A stretch of DNA of 64,000 nt from Prochlorococcus sp. AG-402-N08 (GCA_003216535.1 QCIS01000003.1:62001-126000); one strand, 5' to 3'. Positions 9,701 to 17,716 are shown, numbered from the stretch's first letter. Notes: generated by a model from the letters alone, not told the origin. Program-made: numbers and translations.

Positions 9701-10312
9701 ATGAGCAGTAAATTGAGAGTAGGAGTTGCTGGGCCTGTAGGTTCAGGAAAAACTGCATTAATAGAGACTCTAAGCTTAAACCTTAAAAAAAATTATGAGA
9801 TAGCAGTTGTCACTAATGATATCTACACCAAAGAAGATGCTAATTTTCTTATAAATAAAAAAGTTCTAGATGAAGGAAGGATCATTGGTGTAGAAACAGG
9901 AGGTTGTCCTCATACAGCGATAAGAGAGGATTGTTCCTTAAATAAAAATGCAGTTTTAGATTTAGAAAACAAATATAATCCTTTAGATTTTGTTTTTGTA
10001 GAAAGTGGTGGAGATAATTTAGCATCTAGTTTTAGTCCAGAACTTGTAGATTTATCAATATATGTTATTGATGTAGCTGCAGGAGACAAAATTCCTAGAA
10101 AAGGGGGACCAGGGATAACTAGGTCAGATTTATTATTAATAAACAAAATTGATTTAGCAGATATGGTTGGTGCAGATTTAAATATTATGAAAAGTGACAC
10201 GGAATTTATGAGGAAAGGGAAACCTTGGTTTTTTACCAACCTAAGTTCCGGCAAAGGAGTTGAAGAAATAACTCAATTTTTAGAATCACATATACCCAAC
10301 AATCGGAACTAG
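9701..10312 (+). CDS. ureG: Urease accessory GTPase UreG
   Basis: SIMIBI-class GTPase (203 residues) that powers nickel delivery to urease. The P-loop [10 protein letters not shown] lies at residues 11-20, the metal-linked [14 protein letters not shown] segment provides the conserved Cys-Pro-His nickel site, and INKIDLAD is the guanine-specificity motif. It follows ureF by 3 bases and ends the ureEFG unit; urtA starts 127 bases later behind its own promoter. Nothing unusual was seen. Confidence 0.98.
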   Translation: MSSKLRVGVAGPVGSGKTALIETLSLNLKKNYEIAVVTNDIYTKEDANFLINKKVLDEGRIIGVETGGCPHTAIREDCSLNKNAVLDLENKYNPLDFVFVESGGDNLASSFSPELVDLSIYVIDVAAGDKIPRKGGPGITRSDLLLINKIDLADMVGADLNIMKSDTEFMRKGKPWFFTNLSSGKGVEEITQFLESHIPNNRN

Positions 10313-10350
10313 AAAAATCTTCATTACTAATATATTGGATTCAACAAAAA

Positions 10351-10392
10351 GTTACGACTGATACAAAACTAATCCTCACTCGTTTATAACTT
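10351..10392 (+). promoter_or_regulatory. NtcA-like activated promoter of urtA
   Basis: In the 127-base gap between ureG and urtA there is GTT-N8-TAC at 10351-10364, one base off the NtcA consensus GTA-N8-TAC. A TAN3T -10 element (TAACTT, 10387-10392, inside a TATAAC-rich stretch) follows after 22 bases, which is the spacing of class II NtcA promoters. NtcA activates nitrogen-scavenging genes under nitrogen limitation, and urea transporters are known targets in marine cyanobacteria. The predicted transcript would have a leader of about 40 bases. Confidence 0.65.
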
Positions 10393-10439
10393 TTGATTAT
10401 CCCCCTAATGAGGGTCAATTACCTAATTTATCCTAATTC

Positions 10440-11717
10440 ATGAGAATTTCAAGGCGTATTTTGGCAGGATTAGCTACTGCCTCTCTTGCGGTCACAGCTA
10501 CTTCATGTGGTGGAGGTGGAACCTCCGGAAGTTTCGATGACACAGTAACCGTTGGTATTTTGCATTCGTTATCCGGAACAATGGCTATCTCTGAATCAAC
10601 CCTTGTTGATACAGAAAAAATGGCTATTGAAGAGATAAATGCTGCTGGTGGTGTAACAGTTGGCGGCAAAAGCTACAAAATAGAGTACATAGTTGAAGAT
10701 GGTGCATCTGACTGGCCTACTTTTGCTGAAAAATCCAAGAAACTTATAGACCAAGACGGAGTTCCTGTCGTATTTGGTGGTTGGACATCTGCGAGTAGAA
10801 AGGCGATGTTACCAGTCTACGAATCAAAGGATGCTTTCCTTTACTACCCAATTCAATATGAAGCCCAAGAATGTTCTAACAACATTTTTTATACTGGAGC
10901 CACACCAAACCAACAATCTGAACCAGCTACTGATTTCATGTATAAGCGTTCTCCCGCTGCTGGTGGAGATTTCTTCCTAGTAGGCTCAGATTATGTTTTC
11001 CCAAGAACTTCCAACACAATTACAAAAGCTCAGGTAGCACAGTTAGGAGGCAAAGTTGTTGGAGAAGATTACCTTCCTTTAGGAAATACTGAAGTTGCTC
11101 CAATTATCTCTAAAATCAAAGTGGCATTGCCTAATGGTGGAATAATCATTAATACACTTAATGGTGACCAAAACGTTGCATTCTTCAAACAGATTCAAGA
11201 CGCAGGTATTACTCCTTCAAGTGGTTACTACGTAATGAACTATTCGATTGCTGAAGAAGAAATTAGCACAATTGGTCCTGAGTTCCTTGAAGGTCACTAC
11301 GGTGCTTGGAACTACATGATGTCAATTGATACTCCTGCATCTAAGAAATTTGCTGCAAGTTTCAAGAAAAGATGGGGAGCTGATCGCGTTGTAGCTGATC
11401 CTCAAGAATCTGCTTATAATATGGTTTATTTATGGAAACAGGCTGTTGAAGATGCTGGCACATTCGACGACAACGCAGTAAGGGAAGCCCTAGTTGGACA
11501 AACTTTTGATGCCCCACAAGGTCCTGTTGAAGTCATGCCTAATCACCACCTATCTCAAACAGTAAGAATTGGAGAGATTAATGCGGAGGGTGGATTTACA
11601 ATACTTGAAGAGACAGGAGTTGTTCTTCCTCAAGCATGGAACCAAAAGCATCCAAGTTCAAAAGGATTTGCATGCGATTGGACAGATCCTTCAAAAGGAG
11701 AAAAGTATAAGCTTTAA
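10440..11717 (+). CDS. urtA: Urea ABC transporter substrate-binding protein
   Basis: Periplasmic urea-binding lipoprotein (425 residues). The N-terminus has an Arg-rich start, a hydrophobic core and Cys at residue 23 after VTATS, a lipobox-like site, then the Gly-rich linker. The mature part begins TVTVGILHSLSGTMAISE, a signature of the UrtA/amide-binding family, and includes GGWTSASRKAMLPVYE. Codon use is visibly more regular and GC-richer than in neighbours, as expected for a highly expressed binding protein. It is followed by a strong hairpin before urtB, so it is probably made in excess over the membrane parts. Confidence 0.97.
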   Translation: MRISRRILAGLATASLAVTATSCGGGGTSGSFDDTVTVGILHSLSGTMAISESTLVDTEKMAIEEINAAGGVTVGGKSYKIEYIVEDGASDWPTFAEKSKKLIDQDGVPVVFGGWTSASRKAMLPVYESKDAFLYYPIQYEAQECSNNIFYTGATPNQQSEPATDFMYKRSPAAGGDFFLVGSDYVFPRTSNTITKAQVAQLGGKVVGEDYLPLGNTEVAPIISKIKVALPNGGIIINTLNGDQNVAFFKQIQDAGITPSSGYYVMNYSIAEEEISTIGPEFLEGHYGAWNYMMSIDTPASKKFAASFKKRWGADRVVADPQESAYNMVYLWKQAVEDAGTFDDNAVREALVGQTFDAPQGPVEVMPNHHLSQTVRIGEINAEGGFTILEETGVVLPQAWNQKHPSSKGFACDWTDPSKGEKYKL

Positions 11718-11740
11718 TTTAATTAAAACCTATACTACAA

Positions 11741-11770
11741 AATAAAAGGAGGTTAACACCTCCTTTTATT
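11741..11770 (+). terminator. Hairpin between urtA and urtB (partial terminator)
   Basis: A perfect 13-bp inverted repeat, AATAAAAGGAGGT and its complement, with a 4-base loop (TAAC), lies 24 bases after the urtA stop and 31 bases before urtB. The core is GC-rich (AGGAGGT/ACCTCCT) and the right arm ends in a T-rich run. It could be an attenuating terminator or an RNA-stability hairpin. Either would give high urtA and low urtBCDE messenger levels from one promoter. Confidence 0.85.
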
Positions 11771-11800
11771 TTATATATTCAAATATTTTCTTTTTCTAAA

Positions 11801-12955
11801 TTGGAGTTACTTCTCGATAGTCTTTTTAATGGTGTTGCAATCGGATCTGTACTACTTGTTGCTGCATTAGGTCTTGCAATTGTATTTGGGCTTATGGGTG
11901 TAATAAATCTTGCTCATGGAGAACTTATGATGCTTGGTGCTTACACAACATACGTTACACAATTAATTTTCAAATTACCTATATTAAAACCTTTCTACAA
12001 TTCATACATATTAGTTTCAATTTTCCTTGCTTTTATTGTTAGTGGAGTAGTAGGAATTCTCCTTGAAAAAACTATAATTAGAAAGCTTTATGGAAGTCCT
12101 CTAGAAACCCTTCTGGCAACATGGGGCGTAAGCTTAATTCTTCAACAATTCGTTAGAAGTGTGCCTTTAGCATATGGGACTGGTCTGGTTATAAGTCTGA
12201 TAATAGGTTTGTTTTTACCAACAACATTCCCTTCAAAAGTAAAAGAATCAATAAATTTTAAATATTTTAAATTTAGTACTTGGATATTTGCTGCTTTAAC
12301 AGGTGTTCTTACCGGTAGCGTAATTTCTTCCAATGTAAGCAAACTTAGTAGAGCTAGTGCTCGTAATGTTGATGTAACCGCTCCCTCGTGGATGAGAGGT
12401 CAAGTAGAAATTCTTGGAACTGCATTTCCTAAAACAAGATTAATGATAATTTTAATTACACTAATATCAGTAATAGTAATAACATTATTTCTTAATCAAA
12501 GTGCTTGGGGGATGCGTATTAGAGCAGTTACTCAGAACCGACAAATGAGTGATTGTCTTGGTATATCTACCGAAAAAGTGGATATAATTACCTTCGGAAT
12601 TGGATCTGGCTTAGCAGGAGTTGCGGGAGTAGCAGTATCACTTTTAGGTTCTGTAGGACCGAACGTTGGCGGAAATTATATAGTTGGTTGTTTTATGGTT
12701 GTAGTTCTTGGAGGAGTAGGAAATTTATTAGGAACAGTATTTGCTTCCTTTGGAATAGGAATAATGACAGATTTAATTGGAGCTGGAAGGCTTTTATCAA
12801 TATGGCCCGATATGCCTTTGCCTCTATCAAACACGATCAACTTTTTTGCCACAACAAGTATGGCGAGGGTGATGATATTTGCATTAATAGTTATATTCTT
12901 ACAATTTAAACCCACAGGTTTATTTCCCCAAAAAGGCAGGATGGTTGAAAACTAA
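11801..12955 (+). CDS. urtB: Urea ABC transporter permease UrtB
   Basis: Branched-chain/urea-type inner-membrane permease (384 residues) with the expected set of hydrophobic helices. Motifs include GLAIVFGLMGVINLAHGELMML near residues 25-46 and GSVGPNVGGNYIVGCFMVVV plus GGVGNLLGT in the C-terminal half, typical of LivH/UrtB proteins. The start is TTG at 11801; no ATG is available near the conserved N-terminus, and no strong Shine-Dalgarno sequence is seen. A weak start after the hairpin is consistent with low expression relative to urtA. The stop overlaps the urtC ATG as TAATG. Confidence 0.96.
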   Translation: MELLLDSLFNGVAIGSVLLVAALGLAIVFGLMGVINLAHGELMMLGAYTTYVTQLIFKLPILKPFYNSYILVSIFLAFIVSGVVGILLEKTIIRKLYGSPLETLLATWGVSLILQQFVRSVPLAYGTGLVISLIIGLFLPTTFPSKVKESINFKYFKFSTWIFAALTGVLTGSVISSNVSKLSRASARNVDVTAPSWMRGQVEILGTAFPKTRLMIILITLISVIVITLFLNQSAWGMRIRAVTQNRQMSDCLGISTEKVDIITFGIGSGLAGVAGVAVSLLGSVGPNVGGNYIVGCFMVVVLGGVGNLLGTVFASFGIGIMTDLIGAGRLLSIWPDMPLPLSNTINFFATTSMARVMIFALIVIFLQFKPTGLFPQKGRMVEN

Positions 12956-14079
12956 TGTCTCTAAGTAAAATTAAATTTGATAAAAAAATAGTATTATCAT
13001 TCTGGATAATATTAATAGCTCTAATTATTGCAGCACCCACTCTACTCCCTGTATTTAGACTAAATCTTCTTGGTAGATACTTATCTTTGTCCATAGTTGC
13101 TCTTGGCGTAGATCTTATCTGGGGATATACAGGTTTATTAAGTCTTGGACAAGGCATATTTTTTGCTCTTGGAGGGTATTGTGCAGCAATGTATTTACAA
13201 ATAACCAGTTCTTCTGAGTTTCCAAATAATATTCCTGAATTTTTTGCTTTATATGGTGTAGAAAAATTACCTTTTTTCTGGGAACCATTTAGATCACCAG
13301 CTTTCACATTCTTCTCTATCTGGATTATTCCAGCATTAATTGCAGGTTTAATTGGATTTCTTGTTTTCAGGAATAGAATTAAAGGGGTTTATTTTTCTAT
13401 ACTTACTCAAGCTTCTCTTCTTGTATTCTTTAATTTCTTTAATGGGCAACAAAAACTTATAAACGGAACAAATGGGTTAAAAACAGATGTAACTCAACTA
13501 TTTGGACAAATGGTAGGTTCTGAGTCTATGCAAAGAATATTCTTTTGGGTAACAGCCATATTAGTAATAGCAGCATGGTTTTTTGCAAAGTGGATAGTTA
13601 AAGGAAGATTTGGGAATATTCTTATAGGAATTCGAGATGATGAACCAAGAGTAAGGTTTACAGGATACAATCCAGTGATTTTCAAGACGATAATATTTTC
13701 TATCGCTGGAGGTCTCGCTGGAATCTCGGGAGCTTTATATACTGTTCAGTCTGGAATAGTATCACCTCAATTTATGACTGTTCCCTTTTCTATAGAAATG
13801 GTTATTTGGGTTGCAGTTGGAGGGAGAGGAACTTTATTGGGCGCGATACTAGGGGCAGTTTTCATCAACTATGCAAAAAGTCTTGTCAGTGAAGCTCTAC
13901 CTGCTAGCTGGATGTTTATTCAAGGAGGGTTGTTTATTTTAGTTGTTACAGCATTACCAGAAGGAGTTTTAGGATGGATCCAAGGAGATGGTCCTAGGAA
14001 TCTTCTTCAAAGATTTGGATTAAAAAGAAAGATTGAAACCTATCCAAGCTTAGAAATTAATAATAAGGAGAAAAAATAA
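12955..14079 (+). CDS. urtC: Urea ABC transporter permease UrtC
   Basis: Second membrane permease of the urea transporter (374 residues, LivM-like). Recognised from VALGVDLIWGYTGLLSLGQGIFFALGGY near residues 47-74 and the C-terminal block with IAGGLAGISGALYT and WVAVGGRGTLLGAILGA. It forms the channel with UrtB. Start and stop both overlap neighbours by a single base (TAATG at each end), so the permeases and ATPase UrtD are translationally coupled. Confidence 0.96.
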   Translation: MSLSKIKFDKKIVLSFWIILIALIIAAPTLLPVFRLNLLGRYLSLSIVALGVDLIWGYTGLLSLGQGIFFALGGYCAAMYLQITSSSEFPNNIPEFFALYGVEKLPFFWEPFRSPAFTFFSIWIIPALIAGLIGFLVFRNRIKGVYFSILTQASLLVFFNFFNGQQKLINGTNGLKTDVTQLFGQMVGSESMQRIFFWVTAILVIAAWFFAKWIVKGRFGNILIGIRDDEPRVRFTGYNPVIFKTIIFSIAGGLAGISGALYTVQSGIVSPQFMTVPFSIEMVIWVAVGGRGTLLGAILGAVFINYAKSLVSEALPASWMFIQGGLFILVVTALPEGVLGWIQGDGPRNLLQRFGLKRKIETYPSLEINNKEKK

Positions 14080-14828
14080 TGAATAGAAATGATTTACTAA
14101 ATTTAATAGATATTACAGTTAGCTTCGAAGGTTTTTTAGCTCTTAATAAACTTAATTTGAATTTAAAGAAAGGAGAATTAAGAGCTGTAATTGGACCAAA
14201 TGGCGCTGGTAAAACAACATTTCTTGATGTAATAACTGGAAAGGTTAAGCCAACAAAAGGAGAAGTAATTTTCAAAGGAAAATCCTTAATAGGTCAAAAA
14301 GAACATAAGATTGCTCGACTTGGAGTAGGAAGAAAATTTCAAAGTCCAAGAATCTTTGAAAATCTAACAGTTAAAGAAAATCTTGAGATATCAGTGACAA
14401 CTCCTAAAAGTCCCTTAAACCTCATTAATAAAAATATTAAAGAGAATCAACTTGATGAGATTGAACGTCTTATGAAAATTGTTAATTTAGCTCCAAAAGT
14501 TGATTCAAAAGCTGGTTCTTTATCACATGGCCAAAAACAATGGCTTGAGATAGCCATGTTAGTAGGACAGAAGCCCGATTTGATGTTAGTAGATGAACCA
14601 GTTGCTGGCTTAACTGATGAAGAGACTGATCTTACTGCCGATTTATTAAAATCATTATCAGGAGAAAATACTGTAGTTGTAATAGATCACGATATGGAAT
14701 TTATTAGAAGACTTGATAGTAATGTTTCAGTATTAAATCAGGGCACAGTATTATGTGAGGGAACGATGGAAACCATACAAAAAGACAAAAAAGTCATTGA
14801 TGTTTATTTAGGCAGACCAGAGGACTAG
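14079..14828 (+). CDS. urtD: Urea ABC transporter ATP-binding protein UrtD
   Basis: First of two ATPases of the urea importer (249 residues, LivG-like). Walker A is GPNGAGKTT near residues 39-47, the signature is LSHGQKQW, Walker B is LMLVDEPVAGL, and the switch His is in VIDHDMEFI. The LSHGQKQWLEIAM form of the signature is typical of UrtD. It begins 1 base inside urtC and is followed by urtE after 2 bases. It acts as a heterodimer with UrtE on the cytoplasmic face. Confidence 0.96.
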   Translation: MNRNDLLNLIDITVSFEGFLALNKLNLNLKKGELRAVIGPNGAGKTTFLDVITGKVKPTKGEVIFKGKSLIGQKEHKIARLGVGRKFQSPRIFENLTVKENLEISVTTPKSPLNLINKNIKENQLDEIERLMKIVNLAPKVDSKAGSLSHGQKQWLEIAMLVGQKPDLMLVDEPVAGLTDEETDLTADLLKSLSGENTVVVIDHDMEFIRRLDSNVSVLNQGTVLCEGTMETIQKDKKVIDVYLGRPED

Positions 14829-14830
14829 TT

Positions 14831-15541
14831 ATGGAAAATTTACTGGAAATAAAATCCTTAAATACTTATTATGGCGAGAGTCACATTCTCAGAGATGTAG
14901 ATTTAAATGTTAAATCAGGAGAAATGGTTTGTTTAATTGGTAGAAATGGAGTTGGGAAAACAACTTTATTGAAATCACTTATTGGTCTGTTAAAACAAAA
15001 AAAAGGTGATATTTATTTGATTGGCGAAAATATCAATAGAAAAGCACCACATCTGAGGGCGAGGAAAGGAATGGCTTACGTTCCTCAAGGAAGAGAAATT
15101 ATTCCATATCTATCAGTTGAAGAGAATCTTATGTTAGGAATGGAGTCTCTGCCAGGTGGATTATCTAATAACAAGAAAATAGATCCCTTTATCTATGATC
15201 TCTTCCCAATCCTAAAAGATTTTCTACAAAGGAAAGGAGGAGATCTTAGTGGCGGACAACAACAGCAACTTGCTATTGCAAGAGCATTGCTTGGCAAACC
15301 TCAACTTCTACTACTTGACGAACCAACGGAAGGTATTCAGCCGAATATAGTTTTAGACATAGAAAATGCAATCAATCAGATAATTAGAGATACAGGAATT
15401 GGTGTTTTATTAGTTGAGCAACACTTGCATTTTGTAAGACAAGCCAATCGGTATTATGCGATGCAACGCGGAGGTATTGTTGCTAGCGGAAACACTAGTG
15501 AGTTGAGTCAAGCAGTTATTGATAAATTCCTAAGTGTTTAA
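14831..15541 (+). CDS. urtE: Urea ABC transporter ATP-binding protein UrtE
   Basis: Second ATPase of the urea importer (236 residues, LivF-like). Walker A is GRNGVGKTTLL near residues 38-48, followed by KGMAYVPQGREIIP, the signature LSGGQQQQLAIARAL, Walker B LLLLDEPTEGIQPN and the H-loop VEQHLHF. It ends the ure-urt region; the next recognisable gene is on the other strand. No strong terminator hairpin is evident after the stop. Confidence 0.96.
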   Translation: MENLLEIKSLNTYYGESHILRDVDLNVKSGEMVCLIGRNGVGKTTLLKSLIGLLKQKKGDIYLIGENINRKAPHLRARKGMAYVPQGREIIPYLSVEENLMLGMESLPGGLSNNKKIDPFIYDLFPILKDFLQRKGGDLSGGQQQQLAIARALLGKPQLLLLDEPTEGIQPNIVLDIENAINQIIRDTGIGVLLVEQHLHFVRQANRYYAMQRGGIVASGNTSELSQAVIDKFLSV

Positions 15542-15576
15542 ATAGATTATCATTTTAAATTATTAAAAAATTTTAT

Positions 15577-15756
15577 TCATTTTTCACATCTTATAAGGTC
15601 TATACTGTTTGGATGCTCATTAATATACTTATTAAATTCCATTGCTAACGTTCTAGCCTCGTAAGCGTCAAAAGCATAAAAACAATTTTCTAATCTTATA
15701 TTTTGGAAATCACGGTAATGCACTGTATATGGCTTCAACATAATATTTTTGTTCAT
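15577..15756 (-). CDS. Small hypothetical protein, 59 residues
   Basis: An uninterrupted 59-residue reading frame with a complex, non-repetitive sequence (MNKNIMLKPYTVHYRDF at the start; FYAFDAYEARTLAMEFNKYI in the middle). The middle part is predicted to be one amphipathic helix. ATG starts are available at 15756 and 15741; the second gives 54 residues. The composition (Tyr, Phe, Asp, Arg, Cys) is not that of random AT-rich DNA, which would be Lys/Asn/Ile rich, so I think it is a real gene. It converges on urtE with 35 bases between stops. No family is recognised. Confidence 0.6.
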   Translation of the reverse strand: MNKNIMLKPYTVHYRDFQNIRLENCFYAFDAYEARTLAMEFNKYINEHPNSIDLIRCEK

Positions 15757-15892
15757 TTTAATTTGCTAAAAAGCAATTATTTTATATCTCAACCATGCAT
15801 ATATTCATAAATTTAAAGTATATCTTTTGTTGTTATCAAAATATATTTACTTAAATTATGTATATAAAGATACTTTTAAACAAAAAAACTGA

Positions 15893-16006
15893 TTAATCTT
15901 TTTTTTTATTTTTAGAATTTTGCTTCTTACCTTCTATTAGAAAAACAAATTTTGATAACATATAACCAAAAACAGGTACCCAAAATTTTTCATAAAAAAA
16001 TTTCAT
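15893..16006 (-). CDS. Small hypothetical protein, 37 residues, possible membrane peptide
   Basis: A short frame encoding a hydrophobic/aromatic N-terminal two-thirds (FYEKFWVPVFGYMLSKFVFL) and a Lys-rich tail. It could be a membrane-associated helix with a positively charged cytosolic end. The start lies 6 bases after the stop of the 57-residue frame on the same strand, which supports a two-gene unit. The frame crosses two poly-A runs, so a sequencing slip would change its end. No homologue is recognised. Confidence 0.4.
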   Translation of the reverse strand: MKFFYEKFWVPVFGYMLSKFVFLIEGKKQNSKNKKKD

Positions 16007-16012
16007 AAAAAA

Positions 16013-16186
16013 TTAAGCAGCCAATGATTCGTTATCTTCAATTTCAGTTTTATTTGTAAAATTCAAATCTATAGAATTAAATAAATGTTGCATAAGCAGA
16101 AAATCAAGTTCCCCTTTCAACAGATTAACATCGGATGATAGTAGATCATCAACAAAATTATCAAAAGTATCTGAATGAGTACTCAC
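16013..16186 (-). CDS. Small acidic hypothetical protein, 57 residues (GTG start)
   Basis: A 57-residue acidic frame starting at GTG (MSTHSDTFDNFVDDLLSSDV...) and ending in DNESLAA. It has two short helices with a hydrophobic face (VNLLKGELDFLLMQHLF), suggesting a small dimeric or partner-binding protein. The unusual amount of Asp, Ser and Leu argues against chance in AT-rich DNA. It is followed 6 bases later by the 37-residue frame. No family recognised; the GTG start is the only reasonable one. Confidence 0.5.
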   Translation of the reverse strand: MSTHSDTFDNFVDDLLSSDVNLLKGELDFLLMQHLFNSIDLNFTNKTEIEDNESLAA

Positions 16187-16560
16187 AATTAAAAATTTAT
16201 TTTTGATATTATCATCGCATTAACAATAGAAGTCAACCAAATTTGAAAATTAATGAATAAAGACTAAAGTTTAAATAATAAAAATAAACAAGCAAAATAA
16301 TAGATTTAATAACAAGCTCAGGGTCTTTGAATTAAATTTCATTTATATTGCTTTTATTAATTTTATATTTCTTGTGATTAGCATTATCAAAACGACAATC
16401 CACATATTTGCTAAAAAGAAATTTAAAGAAATCATCACCAAACCATTTAATTTATTTATAGCAAGACTATTGATGTGCCAATTCGAAAAGAATCACTTAA
16501 AAAGTTTTTATACACAATAATTTTTAATAGCAATCATATTTGATATTAAAAGAACTAATT
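16187..16560. other. Intergenic region, no convincing gene
   Basis: About 370 AT-rich bases. The only coding-like object is a 30-residue minus-strand frame at 16343-16435 (start MISLNFFLANMWIVVL) that would form one membrane helix with a basic tail. It is short enough to be chance and I give it about 0.2. No tRNA-like fold, terminator or direct repeat was found. Confidence 0.5.
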
Positions 16561-16881
16561 TTATAAATTATTTTTAATTAGCTCGAAGTAACCATTTTTA
16601 TTTAATAAGTACTTATCAAACCAAAGGTTTAGTAGATTGTCTAATCCTATTCCATTCATTTTATTTATTTGAGAAGTCTTATAGTCTGAAAGTGCAAGCA
16701 ATAAATATGGAAAAATCATATCAGAAACTCCTTTTGGCAGTTTTTCTAAAGGGACTCCATGCGCCCTATCCCACAAAATTTGCATATCCTGAGAGAAAAA
16801 AGAACTCCAATAACTAAAATTACAATATAACTTGTCTGGAGGGAGAAGATTTACAGATAAAACCGGGAGAGAAGAATTCAT
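16561..16881 (-). CDS. Hypothetical protein, 106 residues
   Basis: A 106-residue soluble protein with mixed composition (SYWSSFFSQDMQILWDRAHGVPLEKLPKG in the middle; several Trp), clearly coding in character. The pattern of an N-terminal beta segment, then helices with LPKGVSDMIFPYLLLALSDYK, gives no family I recognise. It lies downstream of, and on the same strand as, the ribbon-helix-helix-like gene but about 130 bases away with repeated 8-bp motifs between, so it may be separately transcribed. No signal peptide or membrane helix. Confidence 0.7.
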   Translation of the reverse strand: MNSSLPVLSVNLLPPDKLYCNFSYWSSFFSQDMQILWDRAHGVPLEKLPKGVSDMIFPYLLLALSDYKTSQINKMNGIGLDNLLNLWFDKYLLNKNGYFELIKNNL

Positions 16882-16990
16882 AGGAATTAATATTTTTTGG
16901 ATAAATTTAAATTAGTTTTTTTGAAATGGCGATAAATAGTTTCTAATATGCAAATCTCCCATAAATATAAATTAAATTTACCGCACGGTG

Positions 16991-17019
16991 CAGCACTTAG
17001 CAACACTTTTTAAGTGTTA
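16991..17019. repeat. Cluster of three CARCACTT motifs at 3' end of the RHH-like gene
   Basis: CAGCACTT at 16991-16998, CAACACTT at 17001-17008 and the inverted copy AAGTGTTA at 17012-17019 lie within 29 bases and overlap the stop codon of the 132-residue gene. The last two form a 7-bp hairpin with a 3-base loop and no T-run, so this is not a convincing terminator. The same 8-mer recurs as an inverted pair in the promoter of that gene, which suggests protein-binding sites. Confidence 0.5.
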
Positions 17020-17408
17020 TACTTATCCATCATTTCCTTAAATTTAAGGAATGATATAAACTTTTTATAAGTTTGCAAGTCAAAAGCTTCCTGATTTTCT
17101 TCATTTAAAAAGGTTGATTTATAAAGATTAAATTGATTTCCTAATTTATTATCAATTGAGAGTTTTGAATTATCTATAAAGTCAGCAGAATTACCAGATA
17201 AACTTTGTAAATTATTATTAATCAGTTGGTATGATTCACTTAACTTACCATTTTTTTTATTAAACATTCCTCTTATAGAAAGTGCTTCTTCTACCAAAAT
17301 ACTTATTATTTTTGAATTACTTAAATTATTTTCTATGCTCAACTTATCAATTATTCTCATAACATCTTCCCTAGGAATAAAACCAACTCTTTTTTTCTTT
17401 GTGGGCAT
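17010..17408 (-). CDS. Ribbon-helix-helix-like regulator, 132 residues
   Basis: The first 45 residues (KKKRVGFIPREDVMRIIDK, then NNLSNSKIISILVEEAL) have the strand-helix-helix pattern of Arc/CopG-type DNA-binding domains: a short basic beta strand, helix A, a turn with Ser-N-S, helix B. The remaining 85 residues are polar and probably form an oligomerisation or effector tail. No toxin partner is adjacent. The promoter contains an inverted pair of CARCACTT motifs just downstream of the likely transcription start, and three more copies overlap the stop, consistent with autoregulation. The fold call is from pattern alone. Confidence 0.6.
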   Translation of the reverse strand: MPTKKKRVGFIPREDVMRIIDKLSIENNLSNSKIISILVEEALSIRGMFNKKNGKLSESYQLINNNLQSLSGNSADFIDNSKLSIDNKLGNQFNLYKSTFLNEENQEAFDLQTYKKFISFLKFKEMMDKYNT

Positions 17409-17427
17409 TTAAAAATTAATAAAAGTT

Positions 17428-17468
17428 CAGCACTTGACTGTAATAAGTGTTGCACTATATTCATTATA
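17428..17468 (-). promoter_or_regulatory. Promoter and candidate operator of the RHH-like gene
   Basis: On the minus strand a perfect TATAAT (ATTATA at 17463-17468) is followed by an imperfect inverted repeat, CAACACTT-N9-AAGTGCTG (17428-17452), placed from about +4 to +28 of the predicted start site. That is a classic position for a repressor operator. The region of 70 bases is shared with the divergent 47-residue membrane protein gene, which could be under the same control. Confidence 0.5.
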
Positions 17469-17478
17469 AGTCAATTAA

Positions 17479-17622
17479 ATGCTAATGATTTTACCAACAA
17501 CCTTACTTTTAGGAGCCCTTGGATATCTTTTCTACACCTCAAAAAAAGAACTGTTACTAGATCACCATGATACTGTGGAAAACCAAAAAGAGAATGAAGA
17601 TTTGGAAGATCTATTTATTTAA
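17479..17622 (+). CDS. Small membrane protein, 47 residues
   Basis: A 47-residue frame starting MLMILPTTLLLGALGYLFY, a single hydrophobic segment, followed by an acidic tail with DHHDTVENQKENEDLEDLF. The sharp change from a membrane helix to a Glu/Asp-rich cytosolic tail is typical of real small proteins rather than random frames. It is divergent from the ribbon-helix-helix-like gene with 70 bases between the starts. The His-His pair and acidic tail could bind a metal or a basic partner, but this is speculation. No family recognised. Confidence 0.6.
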   Translation: MLMILPTTLLLGALGYLFYTSKKELLLDHHDTVENQKENEDLEDLFI

Positions 17623-17716
17623 AATTACTGCATATGTATTACAGAACTTTGTTTCTTGACTAAAGATATACAAAACCTTAAACATTATTAGAATAGATAT
17701 AATAGATATAAAATTA

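Noticed and set aside
9910..10254. 114-residue minus-strand frame opposite ureG
   Set aside because: Antisense shadow of ureG; composition rich in Ser and Lys, as expected from complementing AT-rich coding sequence.
10369..10383. CCTCACTC stretch resembling the ACTCCTCACAC motif of the small RNA Yfr1
   Set aside because: The motif is incomplete, lacks flanking stem-loops and lies within the urtA promoter, so no ncRNA is called.
12553..12909. 118-residue plus-strand frame inside urtB
   Set aside because: Shifted shadow of urtB with Trp/Arg/Ser-rich junk composition; urtB itself is intact and recognisable.
12906..13307. 133-residue minus-strand frame opposite urtC
   Set aside because: Antisense shadow of a well-defined permease gene, with no start signal or domain.
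16343..16435. 30-residue hydrophobic minus-strand frame
   Set aside because: One membrane helix of this length arises easily in AT-rich DNA; kept only as a note in the intergenic entry.
17001..17018. 7-bp hairpin at the end of the RHH-like gene as an intrinsic terminator
   Set aside because: No T-run follows on the gene's strand and the arms are copies of a motif also found in the promoter, so a binding-site explanation fits better.
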